Source of the DNA: Gammaproteobacteria bacterium
GTDB taxonomy: Bacteria > Pseudomonadota > Gammaproteobacteria > Xanthomonadales > SZUA-36
DNA length: 59,082 nucleotides
Reading direction: 5' to 3'
Assembly (NCBI GenBank): GCA_021772935.1
Contig: JAJFLA010000029.1
Coordinates: 1-59,082, forward strand
Shown: in pieces, positions 8,824 to 18,242 of the stretch
How the letters are laid out: every line of letters begins with the position of its first letter
How positions within the stretch are numbered: position 1 is the stretch's first letter
Program-made: the position numbers and the translations under genes
Notes under the pieces: model-generated
What the model saw: only the letters and a program-made list of their open reading frames with translations
Told to the model about the DNA's origin: nothing
Database searches by the model: none

Positions 8824-9843
8824 TTGACTGACCAGAATAAAATCCCGATCCGCGTGGTGACCCCTAAAGACGAAGGTGTGACCCCGAGTGGTTCCCGGTC
8901 TCGGTCTGCCAAGGAATTAGGGGCCGACAAATTGGCACGTAATACAGCCCGGTTCGATCAGACTGCGCCGGTATTGCGTAAGCCACCATGGATCCGAGTG
9001 CGTCTGCCCAGCGGCAATGCAGTCGCTGAGCTCAAATCACGCTTGCGTGATAAGCACCTGGTAACCGTGTGTGAAGAAGCCACCTGTCCGAATATTCATG
9101 AGTGTTTTAACAAAGGCACTGCCACTTTCATGATCCTTGGCGAAATCTGCACCCGACGTTGCTCATTTTGTGATGTTGCTCATGGCCGGCCCAGGCCAGC
9201 GGATGAAGCCGAGCCAGAAAACCTGGCCCGCACCATCCGCGATATGCAGTTACGTTATGTAGTCATCACGTCGGTTGATCGTGATGACCTGCGTGATGGT
9301 GGCGCCGAACACTATGTCCGTTGCCTGAGTCGTATCCGCGAGCTGAGTCCGGATATCAAACTGGAAATACTGGTTCCGGATTTTCGCGGCAAAGGCCGTA
9401 TGCAACGAGCGTTGGAAATTCTCGCAACGTCACCACCGGATGTGTTTAACCACAACCTTGAAACCGTCAAACCTCTATACCCAAATGTCCGACCGGGGGC
9501 CGATTACGACTGGTCGTTAAAACTGTTGAAGTGCTTTAAAGCGCAGCACCCGAAGATTCCAACCAAATCTGGCATCATGCTGGGTCTTGGTGAAACCTTT
9601 GAGCAAGTTGAGCAGGTATTAACCGATCTGCGGACAAACCATGTCGACATGGTGACGCTGGGTCAGTATCTGCAACCCACACCCCATCATCATCCGGTGT
9701 TGCGTTACTGGACGCCAGAAGAGTTTGAAAAACTTGCTAAACTTGGTTATGAGTTGGGTTTCACGCATGTCGCCTCAGGGCCACTGGTGCGATCTTCCTA
9801 TCATGCGGATTTGATGGCGGCGGAATCTGGACTGGTTGACTGA
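8824..9843 (+). CDS. lipA: Lipoyl synthase
   Basis: A radical-SAM enzyme that inserts two sulfurs into protein-bound octanoyl groups made by LipB. 339 aa. Auxiliary cluster cysteines are C83, C88 and C94 ([12 protein letters not shown]) and the radical-SAM cluster is C109-x3-C113-x2-C116 (CTRRCSFC). The closing motif [13 protein letters not shown] carries the serine that ligates the auxiliary cluster. The start is TTG at 8824, eight bases after GGAAGAG at the end of lipB. The N-terminal 60 residues are longer and less conserved than the catalytic core. Confidence 0.95.
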   Translation: MTDQNKIPIRVVTPKDEGVTPSGSRSRSAKELGADKLARNTARFDQTAPVLRKPPWIRVRLPSGNAVAELKSRLRDKHLVTVCEEATCPNIHECFNKGTATFMILGEICTRRCSFCDVAHGRPRPADEAEPENLARTIRDMQLRYVVITSVDRDDLRDGGAEHYVRCLSRIRELSPDIKLEILVPDFRGKGRMQRALEILATSPPDVFNHNLETVKPLYPNVRPGADYDWSLKLLKCFKAQHPKIPTKSGIMLGLGETFEQVEQVLTDLRTNHVDMVTLGQYLQPTPHHHPVLRYWTPEEFEKLAKLGYELGFTHVASGPLVRSSYHADLMAAESGLVD

Positions 9844-9916
9844 ACAGCGCAGCTGATTTGAACGTGTTCGGGTGGTCTTTCTTATCGTGTTTTTGAGTCG
9901 TCTAAACTTTCGACCC

Positions 9917-9946
9917 TTGCACTATGGAATTAGCAAGTGCTTAAAT
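9917..9946 (+). promoter_or_regulatory. Candidate prc promoter
   Basis: TTGCAC (9917-9922) and TTAAAT (9941-9946) are separated by 18 bases in the 208-base gap between lipA and prc. Each hexamer matches the sigma-70 consensus at four positions. It would give a leader of about 100 bases. Identified by eye only. Confidence 0.35.
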
Positions 9947-10051
9947 AGCGTGAAGAATTATCTATTAACCGGCAACTCAAAGTCAGGTTTGTGGTCAGTA
10001 GGGGATCAAGAGAAGGTTTATTAAAGCCAATCAACGTTGGAGTAAAAGAGT

Positions 10052-12226
10052 TTGAGAGCAATCAAGTTATTATTTGTGGTGCTAATCAGCACGTCGGTGT
10101 GGGCTTCTACCCAACCAGCGGAACAAGTACTGTTCAAGCCCGGCCTGGAGCAGCGCCTGCGCGCCAGCCTGGCGACCAAGTTTCTGGCCAACTGGCATTA
10201 TAAAGATACCAGACTTGATGACGAACTCTCGGTAAAGATCTTCGATCGCTACCTTGACTTGCTTGACCCGAATTTTAGTTTTTTCCTGGCCTCAGACATT
10301 GAGACTTTTGCGCCGAACCGGTTGCTTCTGGATGATGCATTGCAGCACTCTGACCCGACACCGGCCTACGAAATGTTTAATGTGTATGTGAACCGGGTGC
10401 ATGAACGCGTCAAATTTGCCCGTGAGCAACTCAAAAGTCCGATGGATTTCACCATTGATGAAGTTTATGTGTGGGATCGTAGTGAAACAGAATGGGCAAA
10501 AACGGCGGCAGAGCTTGATGAGTTCTGGCGTCAGCGAGTGAAGAATGATTTTCTGCGTTTGCTCCTGACTGATAAAGAAGAGGCAGCAATTATCGAGACC
10601 CTCGATGATCGCTATATGAATCTGGATCGGCGTATTACAGAATTAAACTCCGATGATATTTTTCAGTTCTTCATGAACGCTTTCGCGCAATCGATAGAAC
10701 CGCACACTGCCTACATGTCACCACGTAGTTCAGAGAATTTTGAGATTTCAATGCGACTATCACTGGAAGGTATCGGTGCTCTATTGGGTCGTGAAAATGA
10801 ATACACCAGCATCGCCAGGGTTGTGCCAGGCGGGCCGGCAGATAAAGGTGGTGAACTCAAGGCGGGCGACCGTGTTACTGCGGTGGGTCAGGGCCGCGAC
10901 GGTAAATTGCAGGATGTTGTTGGTTGGCGCGTAGATGATGTTGTTGACCTGATTCGCGGTGCCAAACATACCATGGTACGACTTGAGGTTCTGCACGAAG
11001 ATACCGGTATTGATGGTCCTGCGACGATCATCGAGATTGTGCGGGATGAAGTTAAGCTGGAAGAGCAAGCTGCAAAAAGCCGTGTCATCGAAATACCCGG
11101 CGAAGGTGAAGATATGATCAAGGTCGGTGTGATTGACCTGCCTGTGTTCTATCTGGACTTCAGTGGTCGCGCGAAGAATTTGCCTGACTACCGTTCCAGC
11201 ACCCGCGATGTCAGGAAGCTGATCAATGAAATGAAGGCTGAAGGTATCAAGGGACTGGTCGTTGATTTACGAAACAATGGTGGTGGTTCATTGCTTGAAG
11301 CTACAACACTGACTGGTTTATTTATCGACGAGGGCCCGGTTGTGCAGGTGCGCAATTCCAGTGGCCGTATCAGCACCGAGGAAGACACCGATCCTGGCAT
11401 GACCTGGAGTGGCCCAATGGCTGTTTTGGTTAATCGCTACAGTGCCTCTGCTTCTGAGATATTTGCTGCTGCAATACAGGATTATGGCCGTGGTTTGATT
11501 ATTGGTGAAACCACATTTGGTAAAGGTACGGTGCAGAACCTGGTAGATCTTGATGATTACGCGCGTGATCGTGATTCAGAAAAAATGGGGCAATTGAAGA
11601 TTACTATGGCGCAGTTTTTCCGCGTCAACGGAGGTTCGACGCAGAATCGTGGTGTCGAGCCTGATATTCATTTTCCATCAGCCGGTGACCCCGAGGATTA
11701 TGGTGAGCGCTCACTGGAAAATGCACTGCCCTGGACCAGTATTCCCTCGGCCAGTTTTAAACGTGAAGGCGATCTGGATCGCATGGTCGCAGTGGCGGAC
11801 TTCCGTTACCAGGATAGAATAACGGGTAATCAGGAGTTTACCTGGCTGCTCAGTGACGTCGAGGAATTCAATCTCAACAAAGATAAGAAAGAAATATCAT
11901 TGCTCGAAACCATGCGTCGCGAAGAGATGAAGAAAGACGAGGCCAAGCGCGAGGCAAGAAAAGCGGCTGAGGATGATCAGGGTCCACTATTGGAAGAGAC
12001 TGACACCCTTGCCGATGCAGATGAGCCTGTGGCTGTCACGGCTGATGACGAGGCCGAAGCCACGGTCGACGCGGAAGAAGATGAGGATGACGACCGTCCC
12101 GACCTGCTATTGCGTGAGTCAGCACGTATTGTTGGCGATATGATTGAGCTAGGTAAAGATGAACCGGCCCTTGCCAGGCAATTCTCATTACTGGCTAAGG
12201 ATCGGGGGCCTGAAAGTCTCAATTAG
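10052..12226 (+). CDS. prc: Tail-specific (C-terminal processing) protease Prc/Tsp
   Basis: A periplasmic PDZ serine protease that degrades or trims proteins with non-polar C-termini and, with NlpI in E. coli, controls the murein endopeptidase MepS. 724 aa (E. coli 682). It has a signal peptide ending VWA, a PDZ domain at roughly 240-320 (GIGALLGRENEYTSIARVVPGGPADK), and the catalytic dyad S466 in SASASE and K491 in TFGKGT, the same 25-residue spacing as E. coli S452/K477. An Asp/Glu-rich insertion near residues 640-685 explains the extra length. The start is TTG 10052 with GGAG nine bases before it. It converges on ydbL with five bases between them. Confidence 0.94.
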   Translation: MRAIKLLFVVLISTSVWASTQPAEQVLFKPGLEQRLRASLATKFLANWHYKDTRLDDELSVKIFDRYLDLLDPNFSFFLASDIETFAPNRLLLDDALQHSDPTPAYEMFNVYVNRVHERVKFAREQLKSPMDFTIDEVYVWDRSETEWAKTAAELDEFWRQRVKNDFLRLLLTDKEEAAIIETLDDRYMNLDRRITELNSDDIFQFFMNAFAQSIEPHTAYMSPRSSENFEISMRLSLEGIGALLGRENEYTSIARVVPGGPADKGGELKAGDRVTAVGQGRDGKLQDVVGWRVDDVVDLIRGAKHTMVRLEVLHEDTGIDGPATIIEIVRDEVKLEEQAAKSRVIEIPGEGEDMIKVGVIDLPVFYLDFSGRAKNLPDYRSSTRDVRKLINEMKAEGIKGLVVDLRNNGGGSLLEATTLTGLFIDEGPVVQVRNSSGRISTEEDTDPGMTWSGPMAVLVNRYSASASEIFAAAIQDYGRGLIIGETTFGKGTVQNLVDLDDYARDRDSEKMGQLKITMAQFFRVNGGSTQNRGVEPDIHFPSAGDPEDYGERSLENALPWTSIPSASFKREGDLDRMVAVADFRYQDRITGNQEFTWLLSDVEEFNLNKDKKEISLLETMRREEMKKDEAKREARKAAEDDQGPLLEETDTLADADEPVAVTADDEAEATVDAEEDEDDDRPDLLLRESARIVGDMIELGKDEPALARQFSLLAKDRGPESLN

Positions 12227-12231
12227 TCTGC

Positions 12232-12576
12232 TTATTTTTTCTGCCAGACACCGTTTGCGTCACGAATGTAATTGCCTTTGAGCGTTTTCTTGATCGCGGT
12301 ATTACCACCGATTTTTTCGACATCAGCAAGGCTGGTACCCTGCGTTGATGCAATTTTCTGATAACCAGCCTTGCGTTTGCTGTTTGTTTCGTTGACCAGC
12401 TTTTTGATATCTACAGCTACGTCCTGATGTACCAAACCAAGATAGCCATTGGATTGTTCACCGATTAAACCGTCAGCCTTGGGTTGTGTTAAAGGGCTGG
12501 CTACAGCGACAGATATTGTCAACAGGCTGATAAGCAGCGCAAGAAAAATGTTTGTGATCCAGTTGTCCCGTTTCAT
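12232..12576 (-). CDS. ydbL: YdbL family periplasmic protein (DUF1318)
   Basis: 114 aa with a signal peptide (LLISLLTISVAVASP) and the family pattern GLIGEQSNGYLG, NSKRKAGYQKIA and a GNYIRDANGVWQKK ending close to E. coli YdbL. YdbL is described as a periplasmic helper of the YdbH-YnbE bridge. I start at the third of three consecutive ATGs (12576), eight bases after GGAA; the first ATG (12582) is also possible. It is the last gene of ydbH-ynbE-ydbL, the same order as in E. coli. Confidence 0.9.
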   Translation of the reverse strand: MKRDNWITNIFLALLISLLTISVAVASPLTQPKADGLIGEQSNGYLGLVHQDVAVDIKKLVNETNSKRKAGYQKIASTQGTSLADVEKIGGNTAIKKTLKGNYIRDANGVWQKK

Positions 12577-12649
12577 CATCATGGTTCCATTTATTTCATT
12601 CGTGCAATTCGAGCATATTTTGTTTGTGGTTTTCTGATTCCTGGCCACA

Positions 12650-12829
12650 TCAGAACATGTCGTCTTCAAGCAGTTCTTCGACCTGCTTTTCAACCTTGAT
12701 CAGGATTTCGTGTTTGATATTGATGTTCATATTGATTTCAATCGGTTTGTCCGGTGCCTCAATCTTGACGGTTGGTGTACAGGCTGCACCCAAAAACAAT
12801 ATAACCACTACTATTGATACTCGACTCAT
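12650..12829 (-). CDS. ynbE: YnbE-type small outer-membrane lipoprotein
   Basis: A 59-aa frame too short for common cut-offs. It begins MSRVSIVVVILFLGAACTPT, so it has a signal peptide with lipobox GAAC and a lipidated cysteine near residue 17. It continues with IEAPDKPIEINMNINIKHEI and IKVEKQVEELLEDDMF. The alternating hydrophobic/polar INMNINIKHEI strand is the signature of YnbE, which forms stacked beta-strand oligomers on the C-terminus of YdbH to complete a bridge between the membranes. Position between ydbH and ydbL supports the call. Confidence 0.9.
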   Translation of the reverse strand: MSRVSIVVVILFLGAACTPTVKIEAPDKPIEINMNINIKHEILIKVEKQVEELLEDDMF

Positions 12830-12905
12830 TACATCACCACCGGCTTGTTGACCTGATAAGCTACATTATCACTTTACGCTGAATGTTTCCTGAACATTGC
12901 GTCTT

Positions 12906-15722
12906 TCACTGATTGATTCCAATTTGTTTCAGAATCGATTCTTCAAAGTCACCGGTGATAAATAAAGCTTCGAAAAGCGCCGGCAGAGTGCCGCTGATAT
13001 TCAGATTAAACACGATTGGGTGCCCCCCATACAGGTCAGGGTTTTTTCCTTCGAGATGGATGCCGATCTGGTAGGCGCCATCGGATTGGTAATCGATCGT
13101 TCCGGAAAGATCCTGGTATTGAAAGTTCTCCAGCGCCTGTAAACCGATGTTGCCGCCAGCAACACCTTCTTGCGTATAAGTAAGACGACCGGGCTTTGTT
13201 GAACTGAACCTTCCATTTTTTACAAATACGCCGGTTTCGTCGCTGCTCAGTGGCAAGGAAATCTCAAGTAGTCCCGTACCTTGTAGTCCATCGATATCAG
13301 CGAATGCCAGCAAGTGGCCAAGGTTGATATGTGTTAACTCAGCCGTTGTGTCTTCAATATGGGTGTTTGAAAATTGTAAGCTGTCAAGATTCAACACCCC
13401 ATCAAATACTTCCGCGTACAGGTTTTGCAAAAGAAAGGTTTCTGATTTTTCAAGTATTAGGTCAGCGCTGATATGTGTCACATCAACACCGCCAGCGAGT
13501 ACCACAGCTTCTATTGAGATGGGACCGCTCGCAGATAACATCTGGTCATAGTCGGTTTTGAAGCTAAACCCGGCTTGGTTTGCATTGCTTTCATGCATCG
13601 AGGCGGTCATTTCATATCCATTGATAGCCATTTTGGCTGTGATCTCATCATTCACTGCCACATTACCTTGCAGGTCGATAAATCCATCCGTCAGCCTGAC
13701 TGATGCTGGTAACTCAATATGGGCCACACGTAGCAAACTGCCCAACTCTGCCAGTTTGATCGTGCTGCTTGGCAGTGTAATCTTCCATCGTTCAGCTTCT
13801 GTGTTACCGGCAAAATTAATCGGCAACGCAGGACCGTTATCGAATGTCAGTAGGCCCTCACCACGAACATCTGTATTACTCCGCAAGCTGTAAGTAAGGT
13901 CGACATTAAACCCCGACCATAACTCACCCTCGAACTCGGTCTCAAAGCCTTGTGTACGGGTGCTTAGCGTACCAGCAAGGTTGAGTAGGTCCAGGTCTTG
14001 CCATGTCAAATCAATTTGTGTTGCCGAAGTGACGGGCGGGCTTATTTGCGCTTCCATCAGTGTGCCACTTCCCGTGCTGATCAGTTTTTCCTGCTGTGAT
14101 GTTAATTCTGTTGTAAAGGAAAGATCAGATGCGGTGATGGTCAGGGGCTGCGAATGCTCGTCACCGGGGAGAGTGATCATCGGGTTAATGGCAGTGACCG
14201 GCCCGGCAAAATAAAAATTGACGGGTGCATCAGGTGTTGACATCGAACCATTGAAATCCACTCGACCTTGCATGGCATAGCGGTTTGACTGCAATGATTG
14301 CCCGGTTGATAGTTGAACCTGCATGTTTTCCAAACGTGCCTCGAAATTTCCCGTCTGCTCGAAATCAATCGACTGGTGGTTGATGCGTAAATTCCCGGTA
14401 CTTGAGAGAGACAGTTGGTCTGCTTTCAGAGCCAGCTCTTCGCTCGTAAAAGCGAAGTCTGTGTTTTCTTTCCAATCAAGGCTAATCAAGCCGTTGGCAG
14501 TTGTTGATGTGGGTTCCAGGATGTCTTCCATCTCAAGCTGCAGAGCAGATGCCTGCAAGCTGAAGCTTTCTTCGCTGGAGTCAAGGTCGAAGTTGATCTT
14601 GCCTTTATAGCTGATCGGCACACTGATGCCGGGCTGAAACAAAAAGCGGCTGTTGGAAGCCAGCGCCAAGGTCATATTGACGTCTTGCCGGGGTGCGCGT
14701 TGCAGACCCGGGACGGCACGGGCGAGCAGGGCATCCAACCCACCTCTGTCATCCTGATATTGAATTTCAGCTGGTACTGGCAGCTCTACAAGGACTTTTT
14801 CACCTTCGAGACTTGCCAGCAATATAGCGTCAAGGTTTAGGGTTCCGCTATTGGATTCAACTTGCAGCCCTTCAGTACTCAGCGATACATGGTCTATAGT
14901 CTGCAAATCTTGACCAGTAAAATCTGCCTGTAGCGCCAGTTTGCCGCCCACATGGGTCAACACACCACCACTGCTGCGTGATAATAGTGAATCAAGCCAT
15001 TCCTGATTGGCCAATTCAGCATCAAAAGCGGCCTCTATGTGGGTGGTGGTATTCACGCGCTGATCTTTCTGCTCAATCTGTATCTTCAGCCATGGTGGAG
15101 AGCTTGCAGCAGCCGGAAATTGAATAATTGCTTTGAAGAAACCCTGACGTCCACTTAGCTCAAAGCGGCCACTTACGCGGGGGGCCATCTCAAAGCTCAC
15201 ATTCGAAGCACTTTGAAAACTCATATCTGAACCTGGCTTCAGCTTAAAGTCATCGAGATTCAATATGACAGCCTGGCCAGATAAGATATTTCCGGTCTCC
15301 ATGTTAGTAGTCTGATGCAAAGCTATGCGCGAATGGGAGACTGAAAGCTCCACTAGCTTACTGTTTAGTCTTATCACAGGTAGCGACAGATCATCTGGCA
15401 CAAAACCTTCAGCAGGCCTGTTTTCGACAGTCGCCAAATAGACATCAAGTGAGAGTGAGCCAATGTCGATCTTCAGGTCGTGGTAGTTAACACGGATATT
15501 GGTAGCATCAAGCGCCACCTCGGTCACGGGTAGCTTGCCCTTCACACGGAGCAAAGCGATATTTATTCCGGTTAGGCCCGGGAAACCGGATTCCAGGGTC
15601 TCCAGCTGCCAGCCAGACGGCAATTGCCTGGCGATGATATGAGGTAGCCAATGTGGTGTGGTTACATAAACACCCGCCAATAAAAGGCATAGGAAAAATA
15701 TGATTTTGAATGCGGGTTTCAT
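12906..15722 (-). CDS. ydbH: YdbH AsmA-like intermembrane lipid-transport protein
   Basis: 938 aa, the size class of E. coli YdbH (879). One N-terminal membrane anchor (IIFFLCLLLAGVYVTT) is followed by a long run of beta-rich AsmA-like repeats and a C-terminal dicarboxylate-like domain (the family is annotated as such) ending FNLNISGTLPALFEALFITGDFEESIL. YdbH, TamB and YhdP are partly redundant proteins thought to carry phospholipids to the outer membrane, and YdbH works with YnbE. I start at ATG 15722 (MKPAFK); a TTG 33 bases upstream keeps the frame open. It is divergent from priA. Confidence 0.88.
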   Translation of the reverse strand: MKPAFKIIFFLCLLLAGVYVTTPHWLPHIIARQLPSGWQLETLESGFPGLTGINIALLRVKGKLPVTEVALDATNIRVNYHDLKIDIGSLSLDVYLATVENRPAEGFVPDDLSLPVIRLNSKLVELSVSHSRIALHQTTNMETGNILSGQAVILNLDDFKLKPGSDMSFQSASNVSFEMAPRVSGRFELSGRQGFFKAIIQFPAAASSPPWLKIQIEQKDQRVNTTTHIEAAFDAELANQEWLDSLLSRSSGGVLTHVGGKLALQADFTGQDLQTIDHVSLSTEGLQVESNSGTLNLDAILLASLEGEKVLVELPVPAEIQYQDDRGGLDALLARAVPGLQRAPRQDVNMTLALASNSRFLFQPGISVPISYKGKINFDLDSSEESFSLQASALQLEMEDILEPTSTTANGLISLDWKENTDFAFTSEELALKADQLSLSSTGNLRINHQSIDFEQTGNFEARLENMQVQLSTGQSLQSNRYAMQGRVDFNGSMSTPDAPVNFYFAGPVTAINPMITLPGDEHSQPLTITASDLSFTTELTSQQEKLISTGSGTLMEAQISPPVTSATQIDLTWQDLDLLNLAGTLSTRTQGFETEFEGELWSGFNVDLTYSLRSNTDVRGEGLLTFDNGPALPINFAGNTEAERWKITLPSSTIKLAELGSLLRVAHIELPASVRLTDGFIDLQGNVAVNDEITAKMAINGYEMTASMHESNANQAGFSFKTDYDQMLSASGPISIEAVVLAGGVDVTHISADLILEKSETFLLQNLYAEVFDGVLNLDSLQFSNTHIEDTTAELTHINLGHLLAFADIDGLQGTGLLEISLPLSSDETGVFVKNGRFSSTKPGRLTYTQEGVAGGNIGLQALENFQYQDLSGTIDYQSDGAYQIGIHLEGKNPDLYGGHPIVFNLNISGTLPALFEALFITGDFEESILKQIGINQ

Positions 15723-15896
15723 TCTTGAAGTATCCGTTATCGTGGTGTCGCTCAAAACGGTTTTCGATATTTCCTATAAGTTTTTCTGACAAGCTTTTAG
15801 CGTTGAAAAGCATACCATATGTGTATTGGTACCCCTTTTTTGACCTCAGCAACTATTATTCCAATCTTGGGGTCTGTGACTGCTAGAATTCACGCT

Positions 15897-18083
15897 ATGC
15901 AATCTTCCTCACCAATGCTGGTTTTAAAGGTCGCCTTAGCGGTGCCGCTCAGGCAGCTTTTTGACTACCTGCCAGTTGAAAATGATATCAAACCCCGGCC
16001 TGGTCAGCGGGTAGTGGTGTCATTCGGGCGTCGTAAAATGGTGGGTGTGATTGTGGCGCTTTCCGATCAGAGCGCATGGCCACTCGAAAAGCTCGCAAAG
16101 GTAGCTGAATACCCGGACGGTGAAAAGACAGTCCTGACTGTTGAAACACTGGCTTTGCTCAAATGGTGCTGGCGTTATTACAAACATACGCCCGGTGAAG
16201 TGGTTTTTAATGCCCTGCCGCCGCGGTTGAGAAAGACAGATGGCGTGATGCCACCGCCACCGGTGCAGTATTGCCTCACAGCCGCCGGTAAAGACCGCTT
16301 GCAAGAGCCCCCCGGTCGCATAAAAGCCCAGTTTCGCTTACTGCAGCAGATGAGTTCAGGTCCAGTCCAGGAACCCCTGTTACAGACCATTTCACCAAGC
16401 TGGCGTAAAACCCTGGCGCGATTGCTTGAGCAACAATGGGTACATTCTGAACTCCAGACCTCAGCAAGGCTGAAATCGGTACCGGGGCCAGCGCTGATGG
16501 CTGAGCAACAGTTTGCAGTGGACGCCATCGGTGCCAGCCTGGGTGGTTTTCATTGTCATTTGCTCGATGGCATTACCGGTAGTGGAAAAACCGAGGTCTA
16601 CCTACGTGTGTTGGAACAGGTATTGGGCCAAGGTGGTCAGGCAATGTTACTGGTGCCAGAAATCGGTCTGACCCCCCAATTGTTGATGCGTTTCCAAAAA
16701 CGTTTGGGTATTGAGCCTTTAGTTACACATTCCGGACTCAATGAGGGGCAACGTCTGCAGGCCTGGGCGATGGCCAGGAGTGGGCTGGCACGGTTGGTCA
16801 TCGGTACACGCTCTGCACTTTTTCTTCCGATGCCTGAATTGCAATTGATTATCCTTGATGAAGAACACGACGCCTCATTCAAACAACAGGATGGTTTTCG
16901 TTATTCAGCCCGTGATGTGGCCGTCAAACGTGCCGCCGGGCTGGCCGTGCCAGTGGTGCTGGGAACGGCAACACCATCGCTTGAAACGTTCAATAACGCA
17001 ACGAATAACCGCTATAGTTGGCATCGCCTCCGAAAACGGGCCACGGGAGCCGCCGAGCCGCATTGGCGTGTGCTGGACCTGGTTCAACAAAGCATGACCG
17101 GCGGTATCTCTTCGGTAGCGATGGAAGCCATTGGGCAGACGCTTGAGAAAAAGGAACAAGCACTGATTTTTCTGAATCGCCGAGGTTATGCACCCATCAT
17201 CCTCTGTCATGAATGTGGCTGGCACGCTGCCTGCCAGCGCTGTGATGCCAATCTGACCTGGCACAAGGCCAGCCACAAATTGCTTTGCCATCACTGCGAT
17301 AGTGGTATGCGGGTGCCGGTGATGTGCCCGGATTGTGGTGCCGATGCCCTGCAAAGTGCGGGTGAGGGCACTGAGCAATTGGAACAAATGTTGAGCAAGG
17401 TCTTTCCACAAACACCCCTGCTGCGTTTTGATCGTGACACGGTGCGTAAAAAAGGTGAGTTCGAGCGTCTGTCAGCCCAGGTCAAGGCCGGTGAACCCTG
17501 TTTACTGGTCGGTACCCAGATGCTGGCCAAGGGTCATCATTTCCCCAAGGTTACGCTGGTTGTGATAGTGAACCTTGATCAGGCTTTGTACAGTGCAGAT
17601 TTCCGCGCATTGGAGCGTATGGGGCAATTGATGCTACAAGTGGCCGGACGTGCAGGCCGCGACCAACTGCCTGGGGAGGTCATTTTGCAAACGCACTACC
17701 CCCAACACGAATCTTTGCATACTTTGCTGACTTCCGGTTATGAGGCCTTTGCCGGTGAACTCTGCTCGAACAGACAGGCAGCTTGCCTGCCACCGTACAG
17801 TTACCAGGCTTTGTTACGTTCGGATGCCCATCAAAAAGAAGATGTCAGCGCTTTTCTGAATCAGGCGAAACAATGCTTTCCAATGGGTGAAGCCACGATT
17901 TATGGACCATTTCCAGCCATGATGGAGCGCAGGAGCGGTCGTACTCGATGGTATTTGCTGGTGCAGGCGAACAAGCGCTCGATGTTGCACCATCAGCTTG
18001 ACGATTGGGTTTTGCAGTTGCATAAACTGCCCTCTGCGCGCAAGGTGCGTTGGGTTGTTGATGTTGACCCGCAGGATTATTAA
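15897..18083 (+). CDS. priA: Primosomal replication helicase PriA
   Basis: A 3'-5' superfamily 2 helicase that reloads the replisome at stalled forks. 728 aa from ATG 15897; ATG 15915 is an alternative. An N-terminal 3'-DNA-binding domain (VALAVPLRQLFDYLP) is followed by Walker A GITGSGKTEVYL, the DEEH box (ILDEEHDASFKQ) and the zinc-binding cysteine cluster (CHECGWHAACQRCDAN, CHHCDSGM, CPDCGADAL). The C-terminal helicase domain contains QVAGRAGR. In many gammaproteobacteria priA stands next to argS and a SPOR gene; here those are 10 kb away on the other strand. Confidence 0.95.
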   Translation: MQSSSPMLVLKVALAVPLRQLFDYLPVENDIKPRPGQRVVVSFGRRKMVGVIVALSDQSAWPLEKLAKVAEYPDGEKTVLTVETLALLKWCWRYYKHTPGEVVFNALPPRLRKTDGVMPPPPVQYCLTAAGKDRLQEPPGRIKAQFRLLQQMSSGPVQEPLLQTISPSWRKTLARLLEQQWVHSELQTSARLKSVPGPALMAEQQFAVDAIGASLGGFHCHLLDGITGSGKTEVYLRVLEQVLGQGGQAMLLVPEIGLTPQLLMRFQKRLGIEPLVTHSGLNEGQRLQAWAMARSGLARLVIGTRSALFLPMPELQLIILDEEHDASFKQQDGFRYSARDVAVKRAAGLAVPVVLGTATPSLETFNNATNNRYSWHRLRKRATGAAEPHWRVLDLVQQSMTGGISSVAMEAIGQTLEKKEQALIFLNRRGYAPIILCHECGWHAACQRCDANLTWHKASHKLLCHHCDSGMRVPVMCPDCGADALQSAGEGTEQLEQMLSKVFPQTPLLRFDRDTVRKKGEFERLSAQVKAGEPCLLVGTQMLAKGHHFPKVTLVVIVNLDQALYSADFRALERMGQLMLQVAGRAGRDQLPGEVILQTHYPQHESLHTLLTSGYEAFAGELCSNRQAACLPPYSYQALLRSDAHQKEDVSAFLNQAKQCFPMGEATIYGPFPAMMERRSGRTRWYLLVQANKRSMLHHQLDDWVLQLHKLPSARKVRWVVDVDPQDY

Positions 18084-18170
18084 ACTTCGCCGCGAAGAAA
18101 TTTGTCATTTTCTCACACCCATGACCAATGACACTGATGTACTAACATCGGTTTGAGGGACGATAAGCGG

Positions 18171-18199
18171 TTGAAAAAATGTCGTGTCGTACCTATAAA
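18171..18199 (+). promoter_or_regulatory. Strong sigma-70 promoter for the moxR-bat operon
   Basis: TTGAAA (18171-18176) and TATAAA (18194-18199) are exactly 17 bases apart, 37 bases before the moxR ATG is approached at 18243. Both hexamers match the consensus at five of six positions. It lies in the 159-base gap after priA, so the moxR operon probably has its own promoter. Confidence 0.65.
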
Positions 18200-18242
18200 A
18201 CAATCAGCTTCACTATTGAAGTGGCAACAGCAGGTTTAGCCA

